NCBI GenBank assembly: GCA_947095585.1
Contig: OX352761.1
Location: 26,441,777 to 26,505,776 of the forward strand
Length of the DNA: 64,000 nt
From: Nephrocerus scutellatus
Taxonomy: Eukaryota > Arthropoda > Insecta > Diptera > Pipunculidae
Reading direction: 5' to 3'
Positions 23,148 through 32,814 of this stretch are shown in pieces (within the stretch, counting starts at the first letter, position 1; each line of letters opens with the position of its first letter). The notes below the pieces were generated by a model that was given only the letters and a program-made list of their open reading frames with translations, did no database searches and had not been told where the DNA came from. Made by a program: the position numbers and the translations under genes.

Positions 23148-26100
23148 CTTCTTCTTCTTTATGTCCTGTATCCCCTTATGGGTCCTAGGGCCTCTACTAC
23201 GCCTACGCGCCATCGCGTGCGGTTCCTGGCAATGAGCTTCAGCTCTCTCCAACTCTTCCCCCAATTGCCGTGCCTCCTCCTCAACTGTTCTGCGCCATGT
23301 ATTTCTCGGACGACCCGTTCTTCTACCATCCTGAGATAACGGGTTCCATTGCATTGCGTAGTTTGCTATGGAACTGTCGCCTTTTCGGAGTGTATGACCG
23401 ATCCATTGCCACTTCCGTCGTTGGATGGTTGTGCCTATTGGTTCCTGACCCGTTCTCTGGTAAAGATGTTCGTTTGAGATACGGTTAGGCCAGAAAACCC
23501 TTAAGATGTTCCGTAGGCACCTATTTACAAATGTTTGTAATCTTTTTGTGATAGTAGCGGTCACCTTCCAAGTGCTGCACCCATACAACAGCACAGATTC
23601 AACATTTGAGCGGAACAGTCGCAGCTTGGTGTTTAAGCTGATCGCATTGCTTCGCCATATCATGGACATCATTCCAAACACCGATTTTGCTTTGCCGATT
23701 CGGTTGGCAATGTCCTGTTCGGTTCCACCTTCGGTCGAGACAATACTCCCAAGATATTGGAAACTCTCTACTCTCTCTACCGGCTGTCCAGCAATGTTAA
23801 CATGAGTAACTGAGTTAGTGCCGAGGTTGATGATTTTGGTTTTGGCAGTATTAATCTTCAAACCCGCAACATTTGCCTCCCTCTCCACATTTGTTGTCAT
23901 TTGGTGCAGCTCCATAATTCTATGTGAGAGTAAACAAACGTCGTCAGCGTAATCCAGATGTTTGAGTTGAGATGTAAGAGTCCAACGAGTTCCTCCGTTT
24001 CCAGTAGATAAAGCTGCGCGAAGTACATCGCTAATCACCAACAAAAAAAGTATCGGCGATAGAATGCAACCTTGTCGTACCCCACTTAGGATCTCGAATT
24101 CCTCTGACAGCTTTCCTCTATGCAGCACATGACATTTAGAGCCATCATAGGTTGCTTTAATAATAGCTATTAGTTTATCGGGTATACCTCTCCTGCGCAA
24201 GGCGAGCCAGATAAATTGTCTGTTGACACTGTCAAACGCCTTCTCAAAATCGATGAACAGCAGGTGCAGTGGTGACCGGAATTCAACGCACTGTTCAATA
24301 ATGATCCGCAGGGTGTTTATGTGGTCTACACAGGAGGATCCAGTGCGGAAACCTGCTTGTTCGGCATCGAGTGTATCTTCCAGATGTTCCTTAATACGTT
24401 CAAGTACTACTTTGGCTATTACTTTTGCAACTGCAGGGAGAACGCAAATGCCTCTCCAGTTTTCGCACTCCATAAGACTACCTTTTTTAGGGAGCTTGAC
24501 AATCATTCCCTTCTTCCATTCTTCGGGGAAACTTTCTACCTCCCAAGCTCTCTCTACAAGAGGATATAAAAGCTCTGCTGATGTCGTTGGAGCTGCACGC
24601 AGAAGCTCTGCGGGTATACCATCTAGTCCTACCGACTTGTTGTTCTTTAGTGCGTTAATCGCGGTAGCGATCTCGTCTTTACTGGGAGTTGAGGTGCGAA
24701 TTCGGGAAATTGTTACTTCCGGCATTTCCGCTTGATTTAGGTGCATATCGTTAGCAAATACACGGTTAAGGACCGTAGAGAAATGCTCCTTCCATCGCTT
24801 GAGCTGATCCTCATCTGAAACGAGTACGGTACCATCTAGGCCTTTCACCGGATGTTGGCTAGAGCGGTGACCACCTGTCAGCTCTTTGGTGATTCTGTAA
24901 ACGGTTCTGCTATCGCACCGGCTCGCTGCTTCCTCTGCTTCTGAGGCCAGGTTGTTAATATAGTTACGCTTGTCACGTCTTACACTACGCTGCACTTCTC
25001 TCATTTTTCTTCGATACATGGACTCTAGCTCGCTCCTCGCTACTGCTGGGATATCTACAATACGAGCTTTAAGTAGTTTACGTTCTTCAATCCGCCTCCA
25101 GGTATCTTCGGTAAGCCACGTGCTGTGCCTTGCCTGGCTTCTACCAACAATACTTTCCGCTCCAGCTGTGAAAACATTTTTCACAGCCTTCCAATGTTCC
25201 TGGATGGTTGTCGGCAGTGAGCTGCTGATTGCTTCCACTCCTTGCGATAAATTATCCCTTAATTGTTGGCGTACTGAGGGGATCTTTAGCCGGTCGATGT
25301 TATACCTAGGCATTCGGATGATATTGCGGATTCTATGAACTGATGCAGTACGTAACTGGACAGTAGCTACCATAAGGTGATGATCACGTACCATACCCAT
25401 GTCGGCTCCTCGTCTGTTTCGGACGTCTAACAGACAGCTCCTAAAACGTCTGCTGATCGCCACATGGTCGATTTGGTTGGATGATGATTGCCTGTCAGTT
25501 GACACCCAGCTGACCTTGTGGCAAGTCTTATGCTCAAACATGGTGCCTCCTATAACAAGGTTGTTGGTGTTGCAGAAATCAACAAATCTTTCACCATTGT
25601 CATTTCGTTCGCCGAGGCCGTGCTTCCCAATCACATGCTTGAGTCCTTCATTGTCGTTGCCAACCTTGGCATTCAAATCCCCCATCACGATGACGATATC
25701 TCCGTTCGGCGTTGCGTTGAATACAGCGTTTAGTTGATTGTAGAAGTTGTCCTTTTCATCCTCAGTCGAGGGATTCGTTGGGGCGTAGCACTGTATGATC
25801 GTGACGCGCCGTACTCTAGTCCGAAATCTGGCCGATATGATCCTATCACTATGCGGGTGCCAGGAAATTAGGCCTCTACGTGCTGTTGGCGTTAGCAGCA
25901 GACCCACTCCAGATTCACGAGTACTGCCGGAGGGTTTGCCAGAGTAGAGTAGCACAGTGTTACACGTTGGGGATTGGTACTCTCCCGCGTCGAACCATCT
26001 TACTTCAATCACTCCCAGTATGTCCAAATTATATCGAAGAAACTCACGTTCCAGTTGAAGAAATCTGGCATTATGAGGTCCTTCACTTCCAGAGTCAAGG

Positions 26101-26159
26101 AGCGTCCTCACATTCCAGAAACCAATCTTAGTCCGGGTACAATAGCCAAAAGTCGTCAT
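23142..26159 (-). CDS. Endonuclease/reverse transcriptase of the RTE-like element, intact
   Basis: 1005 codons without a stop. Residues about 10-270 form an APE endonuclease with its landmark residues present: N16 (GFWNVRT), E52, D161 and N163 (GDLNAK), D231-H232 (QIDHVAI), D259-H260 (RDHHL). Residues about 350-500 are a basic linker. RT covers about 500-780: GLDGIPAEL at 511-519, NWRGICVLP, catalytic D637 (FIDFEKAFDS), SGVRQGCILSP at 692-702, and YADD at 737-740. Residues 800-960 are the thumb and family C-terminal domain (YLGS at 802, WIGHTLRK). The protein would nick DNA and prime cDNA synthesis there. The frame is open further upstream to about 26245 without an ATG; copy 3 has ATG where this copy has ATA at 26208-26210, so the ancestral start may lie there. 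The stop codon TAA (23142-23144) lies in flanking DNA, not in the element. Confidence 0.9.
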   Translation of the reverse strand: MTTFGYCTRTKIGFWNVRTLLDSGSEGPHNARFLQLEREFLRYNLDILGVIEVRWFDAGEYQSPTCNTVLLYSGKPSGSTRESGVGLLLTPTARRGLISWHPHSDRIISARFRTRVRRVTIIQCYAPTNPSTEDEKDNFYNQLNAVFNATPNGDIVIVMGDLNAKVGNDNEGLKHVIGKHGLGERNDNGERFVDFCNTNNLVIGGTMFEHKTCHKVSWVSTDRQSSSNQIDHVAISRRFRSCLLDVRNRRGADMGMVRDHHLMVATVQLRTASVHRIRNIIRMPRYNIDRLKIPSVRQQLRDNLSQGVEAISSSLPTTIQEHWKAVKNVFTAGAESIVGRSQARHSTWLTEDTWRRIEERKLLKARIVDIPAVARSELESMYRRKMREVQRSVRRDKRNYINNLASEAEEAASRCDSRTVYRITKELTGGHRSSQHPVKGLDGTVLVSDEDQLKRWKEHFSTVLNRVFANDMHLNQAEMPEVTISRIRTSTPSKDEIATAINALKNNKSVGLDGIPAELLRAAPTTSAELLYPLVERAWEVESFPEEWKKGMIVKLPKKGSLMECENWRGICVLPAVAKVIAKVVLERIKEHLEDTLDAEQAGFRTGSSCVDHINTLRIIIEQCVEFRSPLHLLFIDFEKAFDSVNRQFIWLALRRRGIPDKLIAIIKATYDGSKCHVLHRGKLSEEFEILSGVRQGCILSPILFLLVISDVLRAALSTGNGGTRWTLTSQLKHLDYADDVCLLSHRIMELHQMTTNVEREANVAGLKINTAKTKIINLGTNSVTHVNIAGQPVERVESFQYLGSIVSTEGGTEQDIANRIGKAKSVFGMMSMIWRSNAISLNTKLRLFRSNVESVLLYGCSTWKVTATITKRLQTFVNRCLRNILRVFWPNRISNEHLYQRTGQEPIGTTIQRRKWQWIGHTLRKGDSSIANYAMQWNPLSQDGRRTGRPRNTWRRTVEEEARQLGEELERAEAHCQEPHAMARRRSRGPRTHKGIQDIKKKKK

Positions 26160-26438
26160 TATTCGATCATTACTTATCCGAGGCGTTGTGTTAGTTTCAG
26201 TAGCGGGTATTTTTCGGTACCGCAGGGTGCTAGCCCACGTTACCTAGACTAGAAACGCTAGACCGTTCGCACTTGCAGTTTTAGCCTACATGTATAAGGA
26301 TTTATACATATAGTTGCCCGGGGACCACCACGAGGAGGTAGAGCAAGCACTACATCACGAACTTGATTGTTACGCTACTGGCCCAAACCAAGTTTTGAGC
26401 AGTCAGTAGTTTCCCGATCAATCGCAATGCAGATCCCC
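23148..26438 (-). mobile_element. Near-complete RTE-like non-LTR retrotransposon
   Basis: The element is 3291 bp, with 5' end at 26438 (GGGGATCTGC reading in) and 3' end at a short (AAG)n tail at 23148-23159. It is bounded by a perfect 12-bp duplication, TGTGTTTTATTT, at 23136-23147 and 26439-26450. The design fits the RTE group: one ORF with APE endonuclease and RT, no gag-like ORF1, almost no 3' UTR, and a trinucleotide tail. Exact clade needs a tree. The 5' end is independently confirmed by the copy at 43349, which starts at the same base. Confidence 0.9.
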
Positions 26439-26450
26439 TGTGTTTTATTT
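26439..26450. repeat. Target-site duplication, right copy
   Basis: TGTGTTTTATTT, identical to 23136-23147. Confidence 0.9.
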
Positions 26451-26875
26451 GCAAAATCCTTTACTCGAAAGCCTAATTTACGTAACAATATATACACATT
26501 CTTCCCCGAGCATAGTTCATCCAGTGTCGAATAAAACTAGTTTTCTTCCCTGTAGAATTAACTATGAGGGCAGATGAAATCGGTTGGACGTCGCCACTGC
26601 AAATTCTTTATAAATGAGTTTTTGAGGGTAATTTGGTGATCTTTTGAGGGTCTTTTGGAGGTCTTTTGAGGGGTCTTTTATCATCATTTGCATTTAGTTA
26701 AAATTTCGTTAAATTTTCAATAGGTCAATTAAAACGATGAACTCTCATCCGCCATCATCGAAGAAAGATTATAGAATTCTATCAACGAAACAAGATAATA
26801 AAATTCTGTTAATTTGCTGCAACACTATCATTGAAATTATAACCTAATATATAGGTATATCTATATATATTATTG
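26451..26875. other. Unassigned spacer
   Basis: AT-rich, with a few GGTCTTTTGAGG-like short repeats at 26640-26680. No gene is seen. Confidence 0.4.
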
Positions 26876-26877
26876 CA

Positions 26878-27045
26878 GGCGTAGTTAGTGCGTTGGACTT
26901 CTGAGCAGGAGGTTCGGGGTTCGAATCACAGAAACGCCAAAAGTATTGTTCACGGTTCAACCTCTCACGAATGTTAAAACTTATAAAGGAAAGCTTCTCA
27001 ATTCGTCTTTCGGATATAGCATAAAATTGTAGGACCCTTTCATTG
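26878..27045 (+). mobile_element. tRNA-headed SINE, copy A (3' incomplete)
   Basis: It contains the tRNA-like region (GAGCAGGAGGTTCG, GGTTCGAATC) and body up to TTGTAGGACCCTTTCATTGG. The last ~28 bp recur at 27260-27288, where a second SINE piece starts. Confidence 0.7.
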
Positions 27046-27047
27046 GT

Positions 27048-27140
27048 GAGTAAAGAAGTTTCTACCATTAGTATTAACAGAGCAATTTCCATTAACATGG
27101 GTCAGGGAACATCAAAGTAAGCTTTTTCTTAGATCCCTAA
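27048..27140 (-). repeat. Dispersed ~90-bp repeat, inverted match to 40776-40862
   Basis: The reverse complement reads AAGAAAAAGCTTACTTTG, then a block with CATGTTAATGGAAATTGCTC, and TGTTAATACTAATGG. It matches 40776-40862 at about 85-90% by eye. Class unknown. Confidence 0.65.
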
Positions 27141-27254
27141 TAAATTGTGTCAAGTGTCAACATTAGAGATAGACACTTATGGCCTATTCATATGAAGCGC
27201 GATTTCTCTCGCACGAGAAATTTTGATAATTTTTTCTGTGAATTATCGCGTTGC

Positions 27255-27378
27255 ATATGGCATAAAGTTGTAGGACCCTTCCATTGGTGTGCACAAATAT
27301 AATACGCACAACACCAATGGTCGCGAGAAGCTAGGCCTTGGATCGTAACGGTCTGTCGCCCTAAGAATTATTATTGTT
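27255..27378 (+). mobile_element. tRNA-headed SINE, copy B (5' truncated)
   Basis: It carries the 3' half of the family (GTAGGACCCTTCCATTGG, CAATGGTCGCGAGAAGC) and the (ATT)n tail. It may be the displaced 3' half of the SINE at 26878. Confidence 0.7.
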
Positions 27379-27413
27379 ATCATAATTGCAATATCAAATG
27401 TGAAGATGTATGC

Positions 27414-27689
27414 AAAAAACAAGCCATACAAAGTTAAATTTTTCATGTAAATTTTCTAATCGCAGCAAGTTTTAATAAAATCGAGTCAATTTGAAAGACA
27501 TTTATATGGGAGCCCTTCGACCCTGGGGTCCGATCACTTTTAAATTTTTATAGAAATTTTCATCGGAGTTACATATGTGAGCAATAAAAATGGGGTTTCA
27601 GGAAAATTACAAAATTTGGCCAACAAGCCACAAACACACAAACAAACAAACCCACCCGGACGCGAAGTTAAGAAAGAGAATTTAAAAAT
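27414..27689 (+). mobile_element. Tandem-unit (Helentron/DINE-like) element, short copy
   Basis: It has the family 5' end (AAGCCATACAAAG ... AAATTTTCTAATCG), about one and a half internal units, and the 3' end (ACGCGAAGTTAAGAAAGAGA then ATTT). It directly follows the SINE tail. Confidence 0.6.
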
Positions 27690-27699
27690 TAGGCCTTCC

Positions 27700-28480
27700 A
27701 GCTGATGGTGCTATTTGAGGAATAGATTAAACAAAGCAGTACAAAAAAATTCCCAGTGGATCGGCAGCAACTAAAAAGGCACGAAATCTGGAGCTGTACA
27801 TAAATGAGAGCAAAACAAAGTACATGGTCTCTCAATTATAATAGTGGAGCGCGAATTTTTAGTAGTATAATCCTAACTATCTCGGCTCAACTGTAAAAGC
27901 CGACAACAGCATGGAACCAGAAATACGTGCACGGTTGCTCAAAGCGAACAAAGCATACTATAGTCTGTCAAGACTCTTCAAATCCAGGAATTTAACCATA
28001 AGATCCAAGCTGGTGGTGTATAAGACAGTGGTCGTACCAGGATTTACATATGAATCCAAGACTCGGGTGTTTAGCAAAATACATTCTGCATTAGCCGCGT
28101 TCGAGAGAAAAGTCTTACGGATAATTGTTGGCCCCGTATGTGAAGAAGGACGGTTCCGGAGACTATAATGCTGAGATCTACGAGCGTTACCGCGATGTCG
28201 ACATCGTGAAGAGAATTAAGCTCGGTAGGTTCCGGTGGGCACGACACCTAGCTCGAATGAGCGAAGATTATCCTGCATGGAAAGTGCTTTGCGGTAGGAT
28301 TAATGGAACACGACAGCGAGGCCGGCCAAGACTACGCTGGAAGGATGGCGTAGACAAGGACGCCCAGAGTTTAGGGATGCCAAACTGGGTGATATCGGCT
28401 CGAAATCGAGACTGAATCCCCGAAGTGGTTGTGGTTTGTCATACCTATGCTTACTGTTTCTTCCACATAATCGTAAAGCA
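27700..28480 (+). mobile_element. F5 endonuclease-RT retrotransposon, C-terminal part
   Basis: It encodes INESKTKYMV, YLGSTVKADNSMEPEIRAR, KANKAYYSLSRLFKSRNLTI, ERKVLRIIVGP, YERYRDVDIVKRIKLGR and GRPRLRWKDGVDKDAQ in order, with frameshifts near 27.86 and 28.14 kb. This is the only large F5 copy on the plus strand. The RT palm is absent. Confidence 0.75.
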
Positions 28481-28554
28481 TCCTAGACAAAATTGAAATT
28501 ATGTAATTGCTTTGTATAGGAAACAAACAAACATGCTTTCTTTTTAATGTGTAT

Positions 28555-28981
28555 ACTAGCTGAAATACCCAGTGTTGTCTGGCTGCCCCCACCACACTAC
28601 CCTCCACCCAACTGACCCCCAAGACCCACCTTGAGATACCTCCCCGACACCTCCCCCCTCACCTAACCACATATAACAACACTATTATTATTATTATGTT
28701 TATTTTAATTTTAATTTTAATAAAGGTTTTAGCCCAGCTTATTGCCGTGGCGCAAGTCATTCAGTGAGTTGTCCCTTGGTAATAAGTTTATGTATAAAAA
28801 AAACGGTCGTCGAGTTAAGCCACCTACCACGTCAACCCCCTCACTAACCCCATACAAACATCCCCCAACCCCAACCACCCCCACCACATCACAAAGTTTT
28901 AACTATATCATATGAACGGTCTTCGAGTTATGCGGAAACAGACATACAGACACAGAAATAATTTCATTTTTAAATATTAAG
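28555..28981 (+). mobile_element. Helitron-like non-autonomous element
   Basis: It starts ACTAGCTGAAATACCCAGTG with a C-rich stretch like the element at 22039. It ends GACATACAGACACAGAAATA just before the next ACTAGCTG at 28982. No ORF. Confidence 0.55.
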
Positions 28982-29726
28982 ACTAGCTGACCCGGCGGAC
29001 TTCGTTCCGCCGCAATTTTCTTCTGGGCTTTCCGGAAGTTTCCGAGTTTTCCATTCAGATTTTCCAATGTTTCTCTTCTAAAAGACCATCTGGATCGGAT
29101 ACGCGCAACAAAAAAAGATTGGTCCAAATCGGTTCAGCCGTTCTCAACTGATGCGCATACATTTTTTACACCATGATTTCTATTAAAAGTAATCCGAAGT
29201 GGCTATATAAATAAAGCTCATTGACGAAATACAATTGTTGAGTGCATTTACCATACAAAATTCTCATAGGAAACGCAAATTTTTATTTTTTCGATTTTAC
29301 GGCTTTTTCTTAGGGGTTTTCCGAAATCTTTTTTGTTAAAAAAAGAATCATCCAAATCGGTCGAGCCGTTCTCAAGTTTTTGCGAGACTAAAGGACATAG
29401 CCCATAGAATCCGTTGCTTCCGTTGGGGCGACGTATGAAACTGACAGAGCGACGAAATACACGCGTTCTTATGGGAAGTGTCTCATAGGTAAAGCATGTG
29501 ACGGAAGCTACGAAAAAGGTTACTCAACTTTCAACTTTTCTCTCCGGCAAATGCTTTGACAATTCTGTCTCTCAGCTGTTTGACGTTTATTTTGGCATTT
29601 GTTTTTGTTTGCCTGTACGACAAAAAGGTATTCATTGGGTCACCTTTTTGCGTTACTTACGGCAACGTCAACGAATTCGTCGACACAACTGACGCAACGG
29701 CAATTGATATTTATATATATATAGAT
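28982..29726 (+). mobile_element. Helitron-like element with terminal hairpin
   Basis: It begins ACTAGCTGACC followed by a hairpin, CGGCGGACTTCGTTCCGCCG. It contains two AAATCGG...GCCGTTCTCAA motifs (near 29.13 and 29.36 kb) common in insect Helitron-like repeats, and ends in a TATATATATAGAT stretch. Confidence 0.6.
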
Positions 29727-29879
29727 TTGGATGACAAGAAAGAGAACAAGTGGTTTCAGCATAAGTATTTCTGATACAAAATAATAACAGAATTTTAAAA
29801 CCTAAATAGTGACGGAGAGCTGCTTGAATATGTTCTGGAAAACATAAATAGTGAGATTTTTCCGCCGGAGAACCGATCA

Positions 29880-30045
29880 GAGCCTGGCTCGTCACAAGAT
29901 CTGCGAAACATTGACACCGTAGAGCCTTGCTCGTCACAACATTTGCGAGATATGCCAACACCAGAGGCTGTCTCCCTTCATAATGTCTGCGAAACATTGA
30001 TACTCCTGAATCTGTACCGTCACAATGTCTGTGCAAAAATCGCAT
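29880..30045 (+). repeat. Four diverged ~42-46 bp tandem units
   Basis: Units start near 29880, 29922, 29962 and 30009, with core CGTCACAA-AT-TGCGA-A. On the plus strand the first three are in one frame (EPGSSQDLRNIDT-like), continuing an open stretch from about 29.80 kb. Protein family not recognised. Confidence 0.55.
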
Positions 30046-30121
30046 TCCCGCGATGTCGACATCATGAATATAACTAAGTTCGGAAGGCTATGCTGGGCAA
30101 GACACCAAGCTCGCATTGAGT
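30046..30121 (+). mobile_element. F5 scrap
   Basis: It encodes RDVDIMNITKFGRLCWAR-A, matching the F5 C-terminal block at 28.19-28.26 kb. Confidence 0.6.
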
Positions 30122-30134
30122 TGAGATTTTAACA

Positions 30135-31020
30135 ACTGAGTACGAATTTTGGTCGCAAATATGCAAAACTTACATCTTTACCGCACGTTCATAGTATTAG
30201 TAGATGCTGTGTGTAATAGTATGATTTTTGACGCATGCGCATAATTTGATTTAATGTCAACAGCAGTGTTACTCGTTGTTTCCACCTCAAATAACAATAA
30301 TGCTACAATAAAATAATTTGCTTGTATGGGTAAAATTATAGAGTTATCGCTGAAATGCATTCATGGAAAAAATTAAAGAATAAACTTAGAACACATGTTA
30401 TCGTGTATGAGAAAACATATGGTTTTGTTGCATCTGATTTTTAAGGTAATATGTCTTCTAAATATTGAGTTTGGTAGTGCATTAGTTGTGGTTTCGCTCA
30501 TAATTTCGGTGATCCCAGATAACAATTATAACTCCCACTAATACATACATTTTCTCTGCCTCCGTCTCGGTGTTTGCAGTGCGACCCTTCTTTTCAAATT
30601 CAAATTTCGCCATTTTGATTTGTGCTGACATTGAAAATCGCTTAAAATAATCCTCCAACAATTTCCCTTAAATTCGGCACACATTTATTGTAGCATTATT
30701 TGAAGCACATATACGTGTACATGCAATTGTAGCATTATTGTTATTTGAGGTGGAAACAACGAGTAACACTTTGGTGAGACTTTCTAACATCTCACCTAAT
30801 TTTGAGTACACGAGTGTCGCCTATATGAGACAAAAGCGAACCGATTCAGATTTTGTACTACAATCTTGTACTAGAATCTGTCATTAAATTACACTAACCC
30901 AAAGAAAGAAAAAACATCACACAACATTAAAATTGTATGCTATACACCTCGTACGTATACGAACTGACATCTCACGTTCAGGTGAGTTTTTCACATTTGC
31001 GACCAAAATTCGTACCCTGG
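30135..31020. mobile_element. Non-autonomous TIR element with an internal 43-bp perfect inverted repeat
   Basis: The outer inverted repeats 30141-30170 and 30985-31014 match at 28 of 30 bases (TACGAATTTTGGTCGCAAAT core). The right end CAGGGTACG is hAT-like. Inside, 30267-30309 and 30726-30768 are perfect inverted copies. No transposase is present. Confidence 0.7.
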
Positions 31021-32814
31021 TTGAACTCTAAATGGAAATATAATAATAGATCCAAATGAGAGAATGGCTCTTTGTTGTGTATGTACTAAACTAAAAGATT
31101 CTGTACATTAAAAACACTCACTTTCCCACCTCTACAGAAATTATATTTCCTGAAAATTTCACCATGTGGTGGGTGGGTGGGGTAGATCAGGCAAAGAACT
31201 GAAGAAGAAGAAAAAGCATTAGCATACATTTTTAAATTTCTGTTTGTTTTAGTTCTTGTTCACGTCACTCTTTATAGCTTCAAAATAGCTTCTTATAAAC
31301 GCATGAAGAACTGTATCAATATCTAATGCCCGAGAAAAATTGAGCGCGCCAAGAAATAATGGAAATGGAGTAAGGAGTCATAGTTGATTAGTGAGATTAT
31401 TATTTATGAGTCCCACGAATCTGTACTGCTGAAAATCGACCCAAATTCGGAACCTGATTTGATACATTTTATATTCCTTGATTCCTCGGAAATATTGCTA
31501 TTCATTCATAACTATACATAGTAACTTTACAGAAGAATGATTTCCAATCTTAGTTCAATCATTCACTCAATCGCTGGTTCATCGGTATGACGGTGATGTA
31601 CACACTCGAACTCTCTTGACACAGGGTTCATTAGTTTTGACTTTCGGACTTTCCATCAGATTTGCCGGATTTGGGATGGCCAATCAAACCGATGGCCGCG
31701 CCATAATCCATATCGTTGTGTCGCCGCGCTCATGCAGGAAGTTTGTACGCAATATCAACAAAGTGGAACTGAAAATCTTGTTCAGTGAAGGTACTCGCAT
31801 ATGTTGAGAGCATACGTACGTAAAACAACCGAGTGCACTTGCATACATATGTATGCCTACCTTTATATAGGTTTTGAAGAAGGGGATTAGCCTTTGATAA
31901 GTTGCGCACACATTAGTGCACGCTTCCATGCGGATTCGTTCATAGCTTGGGGCTATACTTTTGTACAGATGCACATATGAATGACTATAGTCTGCCTGCT
32001 GATAACGCAGCAGCGTCGATCGAACAAATTGAATATGCACTTTGTTGTCCCAGTTGCCGCGTACCGTGGCATTTGCCATATTCATCAGAAGTCTGGTCAG
32101 GAGGCGTAGGACGTGTTCGCAAACGGATGGGGAGACCTACAGGTGGAGTTGAAGTAAAACTATAATTACCTGCCGTTACTCTGTACGCATTAAGTGCATG
32201 CATATTTGCAATTCTTAATGAACATGAACATGAACAAACTTAGTGAAGTTTTTGTTGTTGTGCTGCTTTTTGTTTTTGTTCGAGTGACCACACCACATTT
32301 CCGCTTCAAATTTTCACATTGATCACTGACGATATTCAAGGAATCTACGGGTATCTATACACGAAGTGGTTCGCTTGATGGTACATAGGTACTACCTGTC
32401 GGTGCCGGCGATATGAAACTAGATCGTTTGACCCAAAAATCCTTTACTAGTTTCACAGCGTCGTTGCGACTCGGTATGATGGATACTTGGAGATCAAGAC
32501 GATGATCTTACCTTCTAGTTCATTAGTTTAACTTCAAGGTCAAACGTTAAGCACTAGACACCTGATATCTATGGATATGTGCTCTAATCTTATAACACCA
32601 GTATGTGTTCGGTAGTAACGTAAAAATGAAGTGATCAGAAGGATAAACTAAAGATATTTTTCTTTACACCTGATTTATTACACAAAAATCGATATACATA
32701 TAGTTATACCTTGATGCACTCAATTACACTAAATTATAACTTCAACCATCCTGGCCATGCCTAACGATACTGGGATGATGTACCGCTGAATTTACCTTCT
32801 TTTTCTTCATTCTT
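31021..32814. other. Unassigned region
   Basis: No recognised gene. The longest open frame here is 133 codons on the minus strand (31684-32085). Its complexity and codon use look random and it has no family motif. This may be unique host intergenic DNA. Confidence 0.4.

Noticed and set aside
24223..24735. 170-codon plus-strand frame and other plus-strand frames in 23.1-26.3 kb
   Set aside because: They are antisense shadows of the intact retrotransposon ORF and have no motif of their own.
29880..30045. CRISPR-like regular repeats
   Set aside because: Repeats are contiguous and diverged with no unique spacers, and the DNA is clearly eukaryotic.
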